Source of the DNA: Sulfurimonas sp.
Lineage (GTDB): Bacteria > Campylobacterota > Campylobacteria > Campylobacterales > Sulfurimonadaceae
Assembly: GCF_026196735.1 (NCBI RefSeq)
Contig: NZ_JAPHUF010000012.1
Span: forward strand, 62,001-126,000
DNA: 64,000 bases
Direction of reading: 5' to 3'
The notes under the pieces are model-generated. The model was not told where the DNA came from and did not search any database. It saw only the letters and a list, made by a program, of their open reading frames with translations. Below, piece after piece: positions 8,591 through 16,514 of this stretch (positions are counted from its first letter, which is position 1; the number at the start of each line of letters is the position of its first letter). The position numbers were made by a program, and so were the translations under genes.

Positions 8591-8935
8591 ATGAAACAAA
8601 AGTATGAAGATTTTGATGAGTTTATAGCATGGCTTAAAAAAGATGGTCTTAAGCCACTCAAGAGTGAAAGGATATGGAAAAAAAAGATTTTTGCTAATCT
8701 TTTAAATAATCATGCAAAATCCGTTGAAAATTATAAGGATTTTTTAGAAGATAAAAAAATGAGAGGTATTATAGAAAAAAAAACTACATATAAAGATTTC
8801 AATAAATTAGTTTACAGTGTCGATAAATCGCATAATTTTTATAAATTGATATTAGAAGATAGATCCATTTTAAAAGTAAGAATTGAGGATATAGATGAAT
8901 TTATAAAAAACTACATAAGAGGAGGGGTAAAATGA
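8591..8935 (+). CDS. Hypothetical protein, 114 aa
   Basis: Not recognised. It is a lysine-rich, charged, soluble-looking protein with a ribosome site AGAAGAGGAAGAAG directly upstream. Residues 1-22 (YEDFDEFIAWLKKDG) look helical. It overlaps the next gene by 4 bases (ATGA), so the two are translated together. Confidence 0.6.
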   Translation: MKQKYEDFDEFIAWLKKDGLKPLKSERIWKKKIFANLLNNHAKSVENYKDFLEDKKMRGIIEKKTTYKDFNKLVYSVDKSHNFYKLILEDRSILKVRIEDIDEFIKNYIRGGVK

Positions 8936-9540
8936 AAAGTAGTGGTTCTCTGCTTGACATACATAAATATTCAAAAGATGCGTTTAGACATCTTTATTAT
9001 AAGCTAAGCGATAGTGATTTTAACCGTTCCTACATAACAAAAGATGATCCGATTGCTTCTGTTACTGGAATTATATGGGATATTACACAAGGTGATGAGG
9101 AAGTTAAAAAAATTGTTAAAAAAATGGATAACATTGATGGTATAAAAGCTCAAAATAGTAAAAGCCCAAATGAAAAAAGAGTAGAAACTTGGCTCAAAAA
9201 AGCCTATTTTGAGCATCTGTATGGTGGGTATTCTATCTCAAGAAGCTATCTATTGTCATTTATGATAAGCATCATAAAGCCAAGTGGTGAAGAGGGGAAG
9301 AAAAAGTTAAAATATTCAACAACTCGTTATTTTGAACAATATAATGATAAGTTCAAAAAACGACTCAAGCGTTGTCGAACAAACGAAAGAGTGCTTGAGC
9401 TTCAAAAACAGTATCCAAAGCTCAATATTATTGATGCTTATGCCTATGGACTCATAATTGATAAGTTTAATACAACAAATGAAGATTTGGATTGGTTTGA
9501 GAAGATTATCAAAATTTTGACAAAGAAAAAAGAGATATAA
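8932..9540 (+). CDS. Hypothetical protein, 202 aa
   Basis: Not recognised. Mostly alpha-helical by composition, with many Lys and Arg in the second half (KKRLKRCRTNERVLELQKQYPKL), which could bind nucleic acid. It is coupled by ATGA overlap to the preceding gene and followed by a large inverted repeat. The position in an element with HTH genes suggests an element function such as replication or stability, but nothing in the sequence proves it. Confidence 0.55.
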   Translation: MKSSGSLLDIHKYSKDAFRHLYYKLSDSDFNRSYITKDDPIASVTGIIWDITQGDEEVKKIVKKMDNIDGIKAQNSKSPNEKRVETWLKKAYFEHLYGGYSISRSYLLSFMISIIKPSGEEGKKKLKYSTTRYFEQYNDKFKKRLKRCRTNERVLELQKQYPKLNIIDAYAYGLIIDKFNTTNEDLDWFEKIIKILTKKKEI

Positions 9541-9553
9541 ATATTATATTTAC

Positions 9554-9601
9554 ATAAAAACTGCAATATTTACACTATATTGTATATTTGTCAGTTTTTA
9601 T
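9554..9601. terminator. Long inverted repeat after the 8591-9540 pair
   Basis: ATAAAAACTG (9554-9563) pairs perfectly with CAGTTTTTAT (9592-9601). Inside the loop, CAATAT (9564-9569) pairs with ATATTG (9577-9582). It could terminate the upstream pair or act in control of the downstream ATPase gene, whose likely -10 (TATAAT) is at 9652-9657. Confidence 0.4.
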
Positions 9602-9687
9602 ATTGTTCTTATTTTCTTTTAATAAATTTTAAAAGTTCGTTTTGATATTATTATAATTGAAAAACGATTAAATACTAAGGAATAAAA

Positions 9688-11034
9688 ATGTTTGCAAATA
9701 GACATAAAGAATTACAGCTTCTAAATGATGAGTATGCTAGTGAGAAATTCTCTTTTTCTGTTTTATATGGTAGAAGAAGAGTAGGCAAAACAACACTTTT
9801 AAAAGAATTTATCAAAGATAAGCCATCTATCTATTTTTTAGTAACATTAGAAAACTTCAATATCGTTTTAAAAAGATTGCAAAATATAGTAGCTGATTTT
9901 TTTGGAGATAGTTTTTTAAAAAGTTTAGAAATAAAAGATATTAAACAACTTTTTGAGTATCTTTCACAAAAAGAATATGAAGAAAAACTCATTATCATCA
10001 TTGATGAGTTCCAGTATTTGACAAAATTAGATAACTCTATTCCTTCGCAGTTTCAGTACATTGTTGATGAGCTACTTAAAAATAAAAATATTCACCTAAC
10101 CCTTTGTGGTTCAATCATATCAATGATGTATGAGCAAACGCTTTCATATAATTCTCCACTTTATGGAAGAAGAACAAGTGCTATAAAGTTAGAAGCAATA
10201 GAGTTTAATTATCTAAAAGAGTTTTTCTCAAGCAAATCAAATGAAGAACTTATAGAATTATATAGCATACTTTACGGTGTACCAAAATATTTAGAGGTGT
10301 TCACTGATAGCGGCGACATTTTTAAAAATATAGAAAAAAATATTTTAAATCCTAGTGGCTATTTGTACAATGAACCTCAATTTATACTTCAAAATGAAGT
10401 GAATGAACCCATTACATATTTTTCTATTCTAGAGATCATTGCAAACGGTGAACACAAAATTGGAAATATTGCTTCAAAACTTGGTAAAAATGTGCAAAAT
10501 ATAACTTCATTTATCTCAAAACTAATAGAGCTTGATATTATCTATAAAGATGTGCCTGTTACAGAAAGCAATCCTCTAAAGAGTAAAAAAGGACTTTATT
10601 TTATTAAAGATAATTTCTTTAGATTTTGGTTTACATATGTGTTGCCTTATAAGAGTCAGCTGGAGATGGGAAATACAAATTTTGTACTTAAAAAAATCAA
10701 AGAGAATTTTAACGGTTTTGTATCACCAGTATATGAAAATTTGGCAATTTCATATTTGCTTAAAAACTATGAACTACTTAAATGCGGTAGATGGTGGGAT
10801 AAAAATGAAGAGATAGATGCTGTTGGAATTAGTGAAGACTTTTTAATAGTTGCGGAATGTAAATACTCTAATAAAAAAGTGGGTATAGATATACTGCAAG
10901 ATCTACAAGAAAAAGCAAAAAAAATTGTTACTAATCTTCCTGTAAAACAATATGTTCTTTTTAGTAAAAGTGGTTTTACAAACGAGCTAAAAGGGCTTCA
11001 AAGTGAAGAAATTATTTTAGTTGAGGCAATTTGA
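9688..11034 (+). CDS. Archaeal-ATPase-like AAA protein with DUF234-type C-terminus
   Basis: A 448-aa STAND/AAA-type ATPase. The Walker A is GRRRVGKTT near residues 29-37 and the Walker B is IIIIDEFQYL near residue 112. A winged-helix segment lies in the middle (HKIGNIASKLGKNVQNITSFISKLIE). The C-terminal part, with DAVGIS and VAECKYSNKK, resembles the PD-(D/E)XK-like DUF234 domain. The family is widespread and mostly uncharacterised; some members are suspected mobile or defence-linked genes. It stands alone, with its own promoter-like TATAAT at 9652-9657. Confidence 0.75.
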   Translation: MFANRHKELQLLNDEYASEKFSFSVLYGRRRVGKTTLLKEFIKDKPSIYFLVTLENFNIVLKRLQNIVADFFGDSFLKSLEIKDIKQLFEYLSQKEYEEKLIIIIDEFQYLTKLDNSIPSQFQYIVDELLKNKNIHLTLCGSIISMMYEQTLSYNSPLYGRRTSAIKLEAIEFNYLKEFFSSKSNEELIELYSILYGVPKYLEVFTDSGDIFKNIEKNILNPSGYLYNEPQFILQNEVNEPITYFSILEIIANGEHKIGNIASKLGKNVQNITSFISKLIELDIIYKDVPVTESNPLKSKKGLYFIKDNFFRFWFTYVLPYKSQLEMGNTNFVLKKIKENFNGFVSPVYENLAISYLLKNYELLKCGRWWDKNEEIDAVGISEDFLIVAECKYSNKKVGIDILQDLQEKAKKIVTNLPVKQYVLFSKSGFTNELKGLQSEEIILVEAI

Positions 11035-11136
11035 TTTTAAGAAACACTTGAGTAACGATTTTTTCCAACACATATTCAGCTACTCCTTAATATAAGGATT
11101 ATAGAGAGGTGCTTCTGTAAGCTTTTTTTCTAGCAG

Positions 11137-11190
11137 GGGACAAAATATAGTAATATATAAATACAAATAATTTGTCCCTTTCAGGGGACA
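11137..11190. repeat. Inverted and direct GGGACA repeats
   Basis: GGGACAAA (11137-11144) pairs with TTTGTCCC (11171-11178). TGTCCC (11173-11178) also pairs with GGGACA (11185-11190). Three related copies in 54 bases near the 3' end of the XRE gene could be binding sites or alternative hairpins. No T-run terminator follows. Confidence 0.4.
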
Positions 11191-11234
11191 TAATCAGCCT
11201 ATATATGAACGACAGTGAATAGTGTCGGACTAAA

Positions 11235-11507
11235 TTATTTTTTTGGGTCTTGTATGTGAGGGATAAGATCAGTTACTTCGATGCCAAATTCGTAAGCAAT
11301 TTTATACAGGTGGGAAAGGTTATAGCTTACATCATGTTTTCTGGTTTCAATCTTTGCTACATAGTTGGGAGATTTGTGTCCTAAAATTTCAGCAAGTGCC
11401 AATTGGCTTATATTTCTTTTTACTCTTTCCTCTTTTACTTTTAGAACAATTTCATCTAAAAATTTATCTATATTTTCTTCCAATAATAAACACCTATAAG
11501 TTTTCAA
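11235..11507 (-). CDS. XRE-family transcriptional regulator
   Basis: A 90-aa protein with an XRE/Cro-type helix-turn-helix (NISQLALAEILGHKSPNYVAKIETRKHDVSYNL region, residues about 34-62). The frame starts with TTG at 11505-11507; a later TTG could also serve. It is divergent from the tiny-protein operon at 11611. A degenerate palindrome overlaps its first codons and a perfect 18-base palindrome lies in the divergent promoter region, the expected layout of a self-regulating repressor that also controls the operon to its right. Confidence 0.75.
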   Translation of the reverse strand: MKTYRCLLLEENIDKFLDEIVLKVKEERVKRNISQLALAEILGHKSPNYVAKIETRKHDVSYNLSHLYKIAYEFGIEVTDLIPHIQDPKK

Positions 11508-11554
11508 AGATGATAGCTATATGGCCAAAATCAAACAAACACTTATAAGTGTTT
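11488..11554. promoter_or_regulatory. Likely XRE operators in divergent promoter
   Basis: AAACACTTATAAGTGTTT is a perfect 18-base palindrome at 11537-11554. A degenerate copy, AAACACCTATAAGTTTT, lies at 11488-11504 over the start of the XRE gene. Two related sites about 50 bases apart between divergent genes fit repressor binding. Confidence 0.6.
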
Positions 11555-11610
11555 AATAAGCATTTTTGAGTTAATATTTATTATATGAATTTGTATCTCA
11601 GGAGCGAAAA

Positions 11611-11895
11611 ATGGCAGAGTATGTTGCAAATGTAATAGAAAGACTGATTGTAAGCTATTTGACTTTATTGGTAATATCACTGGTTATTTTGGCAAGCTAT
11701 TGGATCATCGAAGATTACAATGCAATGGTAGAGTTCATAAAAAGCATAAGTGACAATACTTTTGCACATATAGTTGTCTGGGTACCGTTTGTATTTGCTT
11801 GGTTCAAGCCAGATAAAAGAGGCAATGCTGCTGAAATGTTAAATGCTCGTATGTATTATTCTGGTATGTCCTGTTCGATGAGTGGAAAATGGTAG
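11611..11895 (+). CDS. Small membrane protein, 94 aa
   Basis: Two hydrophobic segments are visible: YLTLLVISLVILASYWII (residues about 16-33) and FAHIVVWVPFVFAWF (about 50-64), so it should span the inner membrane twice. Good ribosome site (CAGGAGCG). Family not recognised. It is the first gene right of the XRE operator and overlaps the next gene by 7 bases, so it heads a small operon of membrane and exported proteins. Confidence 0.55.
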   Translation: MAEYVANVIERLIVSYLTLLVISLVILASYWIIEDYNAMVEFIKSISDNTFAHIVVWVPFVFAWFKPDKRGNAAEMLNARMYYSGMSCSMSGKW

Positions 11896-12296
11896 TGTCA
11901 AAAAGTAAACTATTTTCGCTATTGTTGATATGTTTTTTTGGAATCGATCAGTTGTCAGCTTACGAGTTAGGCGATACCATCGAGTGTGAAACATCAACTA
12001 TGAATTTTGAATATGTAAAATGCAAGCCAGCAAATAAGATCTTTGAAGTTAAAGACATTTTACAAGATGGTTTGATAGCAGTTAATAATCATTCTTTTTA
12101 TGTGACTTTTAAAAAGGTGAAAAAAACCCAAAAAGTAATGAGATGTCTTGAGTCAAATAGATTTCCAAATTATTTAGGAGCTTGCAGGGGTAATAATTTT
12201 GATCAGCCAAAAACTTGGTTAAAAGAAGAAGCTATTAAAAACGGTTGGAAATTTACATTGGCTATTGGCGATACTGTTTATTATGTTAAGGAATAG
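11889..12296 (+). CDS. Exported hypothetical protein, 135 aa
   Basis: The N-terminus has a signal peptide: basic start, hydrophobic LFSLLLICFFGI, and a likely cleavage after QLSA. The mature part has four cysteines (IECE, VKCKP, MRCLE, GACRG), which may form disulfides in the periplasm. Family not recognised. Overlap with the upstream membrane-protein gene suggests the two act together at the envelope. Confidence 0.55.
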   Translation: MVVSKSKLFSLLLICFFGIDQLSAYELGDTIECETSTMNFEYVKCKPANKIFEVKDILQDGLIAVNNHSFYVTFKKVKKTQKVMRCLESNRFPNYLGACRGNNFDQPKTWLKEEAIKNGWKFTLAIGDTVYYVKE

Positions 12297-12356
12297 TGTT
12301 ATAATATTTACTAATTCATATTTTGAGTATTAAATTACTTCGTTTAGGAAATTTGT

Positions 12357-12509
12357 ATGCCATTTTTAGCTTTACTCTTTGCACTGTTTGCTTTTGCTTT
12401 GTATAAAGGAGAAAATAGTAGTGCTTTGACAATATTGATTATGATCGTTGCAGCACTTTTTGCAACATACCACAAACCATTTAGAGACTCTTTGAGAGAA
12501 TTTTTTTAG
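12357..12509 (+). CDS. Tiny membrane protein, 50 aa
   Basis: An ATG frame of 50 codons with two hydrophobic stretches, FLALLFALFAFALY and LTILIMIVAALFATY, separated by a short charged loop. An AGGA-like element (TTTAGGAA) lies upstream. It is 60 bases after the exported protein and 9 bases before another tiny gene. The composition is that of a real two-helix membrane protein rather than random frame. No family known to me. Confidence 0.45.
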   Translation: MPFLALLFALFAFALYKGENSSALTILIMIVAALFATYHKPFRDSLREFF

Positions 12510-12518
12510 GAGGTATTT

Positions 12519-12638
12519 ATGTCGGCTTTAGAACTTGCACTCCTTCCCTTAGTACTTTTCACCATTGTAGTGGCCATAGGAAAATTTAGATACGAAAACG
12601 GCTATTCAAAATCCAGACCTTTTTATAAAAATAAATGA
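12519..12638 (+). CDS. Tiny membrane protein, 39 aa
   Basis: A 39-codon frame behind an AGGAGG ribosome site (12508-12513). It has one hydrophobic helix, LELALLPLVLFTIVVAIG, and a basic tail ending in KSRPFYKNK. Its stop overlaps the start of the 443-aa gene as ATGA, so translation of the two is probably coupled. Function unknown. Confidence 0.5.
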   Translation: MSALELALLPLVLFTIVVAIGKFRYENGYSKSRPFYKNK

Positions 12639-13966
12639 CAGAAATTTTAAAAGAAAAAGATTTTAATTCAATTTTTTGGCGAGTCTTTGGTGTTAATCAA
12701 AGAGTTTATAAGCCACTAGATGTATTTAAAATAAAAAAAGATAAGCAAGCAGGTCATAAGGAATATCACAGGTTTATAAATAGCTCGGATGCATTGAGTA
12801 ATAAAGCCTATTTTGAGTATTTATCTCTTGAAGTTACAAATTTTGACATAGTATTTCTTGATTATCTTTTGGGAAATACTGAACAGAACCTATTTTATAT
12901 AAATCAACTTCAAAACATCACGCTGAATTACAAGATCTTCACATCTAATAATTTGCAAGGAATAAGGCTCGTAAATTTATTCTCATTTCAAATAGCTTTG
13001 ATAATTGAAAATATGGCTTTTCAAGAAATTGATACAAAACTCTTTGATCAAGCATTGCAGACAAATTCTATAAAGCCATTTCTTGACAAATGCAAAGAGG
13101 TAGAAAAAGTAAAATCTTTTAAAGATTTATCTGTTCAATTTTCATATATTCATGCATCATTTCAAGAAAAAACTCCAGACAATATTATCCTTGATGAAAT
13201 TCATCCTAATACTTTTCAAAAAGAATTGTCATTATGGAATAAAGGGAAAACACTTACATCTTTAATCAATATGTTTGTTATTGCTAATAGTGCAACAAAA
13301 AACGAAACTAAAGAGCAAAAAGCAGGAGTCTTTTTACAACTGTTGATAGTTCGAGGATTACTCCACATTCAAAAAGAGTTTAACCTAGACGCAGATATTA
13401 AAACCGACTTTACAGAACAACTTAAGAACTTTAGAACACAAATAAAAGAGTGCTATCTTAAAAATCAAGAAGATGAAATTTTTAAACTCCAAGCAATGTA
13501 TCTAATAGATTTTTCTGATATTTTTGAAGTTGATGATCCCGAAAAAAAATATCAACTTCTAAAACCAAAAATAGATGAATTTTCAAAATACAATGATGAA
13601 CAAATTACTATTGGTGAATTGATGCCAGATAGAAAATCGTTGATAAATGAGTTCAATCAGTGTAAGAACAAAGATGAGTATATACGACTCTTAAAAAATA
13701 TAAGCTCTTCACCAGATAATATGCCTTTTAATAATTATACAAATAATGCGTACAGCTTTATAAAGTTTATTGTTTCAATAAAAACAGAAGATAAAAAGCT
13801 ATTCAAAGTGCAACTAAAATTTTTAGATAGAAGTTTTGGAGGAGTACTTTCCCTTTATAAGATTGAGCATGATTTGGCTAAATATATAACTCTTCTTGAA
13901 AATAGATCTGATTTAGTTGAATGTATAGAGTGCATTGGAAATTATTTTAAAAGTTGTCAACAATAG
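12635..13966 (+). CDS. Hypothetical protein, 443 aa
   Basis: Not recognised. A long, soluble-looking, mostly helical protein without signal peptide or membrane segment. There are no Walker motifs and no evident nuclease or protease motif. Its start overlaps the stop of the 39-aa membrane protein. As the only large protein of this XRE-controlled operon it may be the effector of whatever the small membrane proteins form, but that is only an inference from position. Confidence 0.5.
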   Translation: MTEILKEKDFNSIFWRVFGVNQRVYKPLDVFKIKKDKQAGHKEYHRFINSSDALSNKAYFEYLSLEVTNFDIVFLDYLLGNTEQNLFYINQLQNITLNYKIFTSNNLQGIRLVNLFSFQIALIIENMAFQEIDTKLFDQALQTNSIKPFLDKCKEVEKVKSFKDLSVQFSYIHASFQEKTPDNIILDEIHPNTFQKELSLWNKGKTLTSLINMFVIANSATKNETKEQKAGVFLQLLIVRGLLHIQKEFNLDADIKTDFTEQLKNFRTQIKECYLKNQEDEIFKLQAMYLIDFSDIFEVDDPEKKYQLLKPKIDEFSKYNDEQITIGELMPDRKSLINEFNQCKNKDEYIRLLKNISSSPDNMPFNNYTNNAYSFIKFIVSIKTEDKKLFKVQLKFLDRSFGGVLSLYKIEHDLAKYITLLENRSDLVECIECIGNYFKSCQQ

Positions 13967-13993
13967 GGAAATTTTTCTATAAATCTTTAATAT

Positions 13994-14029
13994 AAAATTT
14001 TCTCATTCAACAGGAAGTTGGAAAATTTT
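13994..14029. terminator. Hairpin upstream of the SMP-like gene
   Basis: AAAATTTTC (13994-14002) pairs with GAAAATTTT (14021-14029), with an inner CAAC/GTTG stem. T-rich sequence follows, so it can terminate the 443-aa gene transcript. It sits just before the AAGGAG ribosome site of the next small gene. Confidence 0.45.
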
Positions 14030-14045
14030 TTATAAGGAGCCTATT

Positions 14046-14195
14046 ATGGCTAAACAAACACAAATGACAACATCAGCGGCTGCAAGAATACAAGCAGCTA
14101 CGGCAAAAGCAAATGGTGGGAGTACTCCTAAAGGAAGTTTCGGGGCAAGAGCACAAAGTACAGCTGCAAAAAATTCTTCACAAGGTGGAAAATAA
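14046..14195 (+). CDS. SMP-like small protein, 49 aa
   Basis: A 49-aa alanine-rich protein with a strong AAGGAG ribosome site. The sequence around SAAARIQAATAKANGG and KGSFGARAQSTAAKN resembles the short bacterial proteins matched by the seed maturation protein (SMP) domain. Their function is not established. It is followed after one base by another tiny acidic protein gene. The pair lies just before the serine recombinase. Confidence 0.6.
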   Translation: MAKQTQMTTSAAARIQAATAKANGGSTPKGSFGARAQSTAAKNSSQGGK

Positions 14196-14196
14196 G

Positions 14197-14331
14197 ATGG
14201 ATACTTCAAGTATGAGCCAAGAGGAGTTGGATCTTTGGTCAGATATCAACAATCCAAACAATGATGCAGATATGGACGATTGGGCAGATACACACAATCC
14301 AAATAATGATTCATATATTGATGAAGACTAA
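14197..14331 (+). CDS. Tiny acidic protein with NPNND repeat, 44 aa
   Basis: The frame is open from 14113, but that part overlaps the SMP-like gene in another frame. The ATG at 14197, one base after that gene's stop and behind AAGGTGGAAAA, is the likely start. The 44-aa product is very acidic and has an internal duplication: W-S-D-I-N-NPNND and W-A-D-T-H-NPNND. Small proteins with NPN repeats often accompany SMP-like ones. Function unknown. Confidence 0.5.
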   Translation: MDTSSMSQEELDLWSDINNPNNDADMDDWADTHNPNNDSYIDED

Positions 14332-14385
14332 GAATTGGCAAGCATTTTATCAATCTTTTGAGGTTGTAAATTATTTTGCAGCCTC

Positions 14386-14424
14386 GCCACTTCAAATCAT
14401 TCTATAATAGTGGCTTGTTTTTTA
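14386..14424 (+). terminator. Rho-independent terminator after the tiny-protein pair
   Basis: GCCACT (14386-14391) pairs with AGTGGC (14409-14414), followed by TTGTTTTTT. An earlier GAGGTTG/CAGCCTC stem (14360-14366 with 14379-14385) lies just before it. Confidence 0.55.
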
Positions 14425-14505
14425 CTTCTTAATGTTCATTAGATACTATTTTATTTTTACTAATAAAAGTATATATTAATCGTAAAAATATAAAACTATT
14501 TATGC

Positions 14506-14535
14506 TATAATTACCTTAAGAAGTAAATGAGGTAA
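14506..14535 (+). promoter_or_regulatory. Promoter and inverted repeat before recombinase gene
   Basis: TATAAT at 14506-14511 with a TG two bases upstream fits an extended -10. TTACCT (14511-14516) and AGGTAA (14530-14535) form an inverted repeat that covers the ribosome site AGGT, which could control recombinase translation or bind a regulator. Confidence 0.5.
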
Positions 14536-14537
14536 AA

Positions 14538-15161
14538 ATGGCAAAAACTATAGGATATATTCGAGTTAGTACAGACCAACAAGATTTACAAAATCAACAA
14601 CACGCAATTTTAAACTATGTAAACAAAAACGCACTTGGTAAAGTTAAATTTATCGAAGTGAAGATGAGTAGCCGTAAAAAAGATGAAGATAGAAAGATAG
14701 ATGAGCTTTTTGAGAGTTTACAAGCTGGAGATCATCTTATAGTATCTGAACTTAGTCGTATAGGAAGAAGCGTTGTAAATGTAGTTACTATTGTAAATCA
14801 ACTCATAGCACTTGGTGTAAATCTTCATATCCTCAAAGAACAGCTTTTTATAAAACCAAACGAACAAAACCCATTTACAGATTTTCAGATAAATATATTC
14901 TCTGCTTTTGCACAGCTAGAAAGAGACCTAATCAGCAAAAGAACAAAAGAAGCACTTCAAGCCAGAAAAGCAAAAGGTATTAAACTCGGAAAGCCAGTAG
15001 GAACCATCCAAGGAAGCATCTACGATAAAGATAAAGAAAAAATCAAAGAGCTTCATGGACTTGGTGTAAGCCTTACAAATATTTCAAAAAAACACTTAGG
15101 CTATGGAACTATCAAAAGTTTAAGTGAATATGTAAAAAATAAACTAAACAAGGAGAAGTAA
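14538..15161 (+). CDS. Serine recombinase, resolvase/invertase family
   Basis: A 207-aa protein with the resolvase N-terminal domain: IGYIRVSTDQQDLQNQ with the catalytic serine in RVST, the arginine-rich helix SELSRIGRS, and the E helix FSAFAQLERDLISKRTKEAL. A C-terminal helix-turn-helix region follows (SLTNISKKHLGYGTIKS). Size is that of resolvases and invertases, not large serine integrases. It can resolve or invert DNA between short sites, so on its own it may not explain integration of the region. No crossover site is obvious. Confidence 0.9.
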   Translation: MAKTIGYIRVSTDQQDLQNQQHAILNYVNKNALGKVKFIEVKMSSRKKDEDRKIDELFESLQAGDHLIVSELSRIGRSVVNVVTIVNQLIALGVNLHILKEQLFIKPNEQNPFTDFQINIFSAFAQLERDLISKRTKEALQARKAKGIKLGKPVGTIQGSIYDKDKEKIKELHGLGVSLTNISKKHLGYGTIKSLSEYVKNKLNKEK

Positions 15162-15163
15162 CA

Positions 15164-15391
15164 ATGGAGCAAAAAGTATTTAATGTAATGTCAGAAGAGT
15201 TTACAAAAAACTATGACTTTTACAAAGATTATGATGATATGGTTATTCACAAAGAGACAGAGCAAATCTTTAAAACCAATTTTATAAACGGTATGGTTCA
15301 GTTAGTGCCAGTAAGTAACCAAACAGCGATGCAAAAGATTGAGCAAGGGCTTAGTGAATTTGCTAAAGAACTCAAAAGACAAGGGTTCTAA
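15164..15391 (+). CDS. Hypothetical protein, 75 aa
   Basis: Not recognised. It starts 2 bases after the recombinase stop behind AAGGAG, so it is co-translated with it. The C-terminal half (TAMQKIEQGLSEFAKELKRQG) looks like an amphipathic helix. A role as partner of the recombinase is possible but unproven. Confidence 0.5.
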   Translation: MEQKVFNVMSEEFTKNYDFYKDYDDMVIHKETEQIFKTNFINGMVQLVPVSNQTAMQKIEQGLSEFAKELKRQGF

Positions 15392-15395
15392 ATAG

Positions 15396-16514
15396 ATGAT
15401 GATTGTGAAAAATTTTGATAAATATGTAAGTGATAATCTTAGAGATTTTGGTGAAGTTAGAAAATTATTGGAAGAAGATAATATAAAAAAAATTTCTTTC
15501 AAAGATAACTGGAATATAGACAATCATACTAAATTGTTGATTGATTTTTTTAAAATTGACATGAATAATGAAGTTTCAAATTTAGAAGATATTTTTTTTC
15601 ACACAACTGAAGAATATTCATTTTACACAACATTTTCATTAAGTGAAATCTTAAAAAAGCAAGAGTTAGAAGAAAGTAGTTTTGAAGAAAATGAACAAAT
15701 TGAAATTTTATTACCATATCTTAAAGAATATAAATACTTCAGGGAAATGATAAAACCTTTGAAGAAAATTATTGGTGCTAAATACTCACCGTATATTCAT
15801 TTAAATAATGCAAGAAATAAAATGTGCTTAACTATATATAATTATAGTAACAACAATAACAATTTAAAAATTATAAAAGCTGATCAAGTATCTAAAAATC
15901 CATTTTATGGACTATTACATTACATTAATTTGGATTCGTATCTATTTAGTGGGAAAGCACTTGCTTTGCAAAGATTAAAAACAGTTTCTTTAGATAAAGA
16001 AACTGTTAATATGTATCAAAAATTTTTTGATAGCATAAAAATAAATGGATATAAATTTAAATTAGAGGTTAAAGAGTCTTCTAATATTAATTTAGAGAAA
16101 AAAATTTTAGGTCTATTTTTTTATCATGAAGATAAGAACTTAACGGATAGCATTTTATCTTTTGAGAATTTTGATATTGAGTTTCTAATTACATTTTTTG
16201 AAAGATTTTATTATTTAGATACTACATTAGAGCAAATAAATCAGAACAATATGCAACTAAGATTTTATTTTGATGAACAAGATGTCATTAAACTTCAAAT
16301 TCATAATGACCAAATTGAAATAGAAAAAGATGCAACATTATTGTCAAACTTATTAAGGGATGTTTTTCAAGAACAGGATTTAGGTATTATCGGTATTTTC
16401 AAGTTCGTCTTAAGTAATCAATATGACACAAGTAAACGGATCAGTAAAGAGAGTTATTATAATTTTGATGTACGAAAACAAATCATATATAAAATAAGAG
16501 GGCTTATGAAATGA
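15396..16514 (+). CDS. Hypothetical protein, 372 aa, partner of abortive-infection-like gene
   Basis: Not recognised. Soluble-looking, rich in Asn, Lys and Glu, without motifs I can name. The start has two adjacent ATG codons at 15396 and 15399. It overlaps the next gene by 4 bases (ATGA), so the two are almost certainly one unit. Codon use is very AT-rich like the surrounding element. Its neighbour resembles phage abortive-infection proteins, so a defence role is the likely inference. Confidence 0.55.
   Translation: MMIVKNFDKYVSDNLRDFGEVRKLLEEDNIKKISFKDNWNIDNHTKLLIDFFKIDMNNEVSNLEDIFFHTTEEYSFYTTFSLSEILKKQELEESSFEENEQIEILLPYLKEYKYFREMIKPLKKIIGAKYSPYIHLNNARNKMCLTIYNYSNNNNNLKIIKADQVSKNPFYGLLHYINLDSYLFSGKALALQRLKTVSLDKETVNMYQKFFDSIKINGYKFKLEVKESSNINLEKKILGLFFYHEDKNLTDSILSFENFDIEFLITFFERFYYLDTTLEQINQNNMQLRFYFDEQDVIKLQIHNDQIEIEKDATLLSNLLRDVFQEQDLGIIGIFKFVLSNQYDTSKRISKESYYNFDVRKQIIYKIRGLMK

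Noticed and set aside
14113-14196. N-terminal extension of the NPNND protein upstream of 14197
   Set aside because: It overlaps the SMP-like gene in another frame. The ATG at 14197 has better spacing and composition.
14538-15161. Large serine integrase
   Set aside because: The protein is only 207 aa and lacks the recombinase and zinc-ribbon domains, so it is a resolvase/invertase type.
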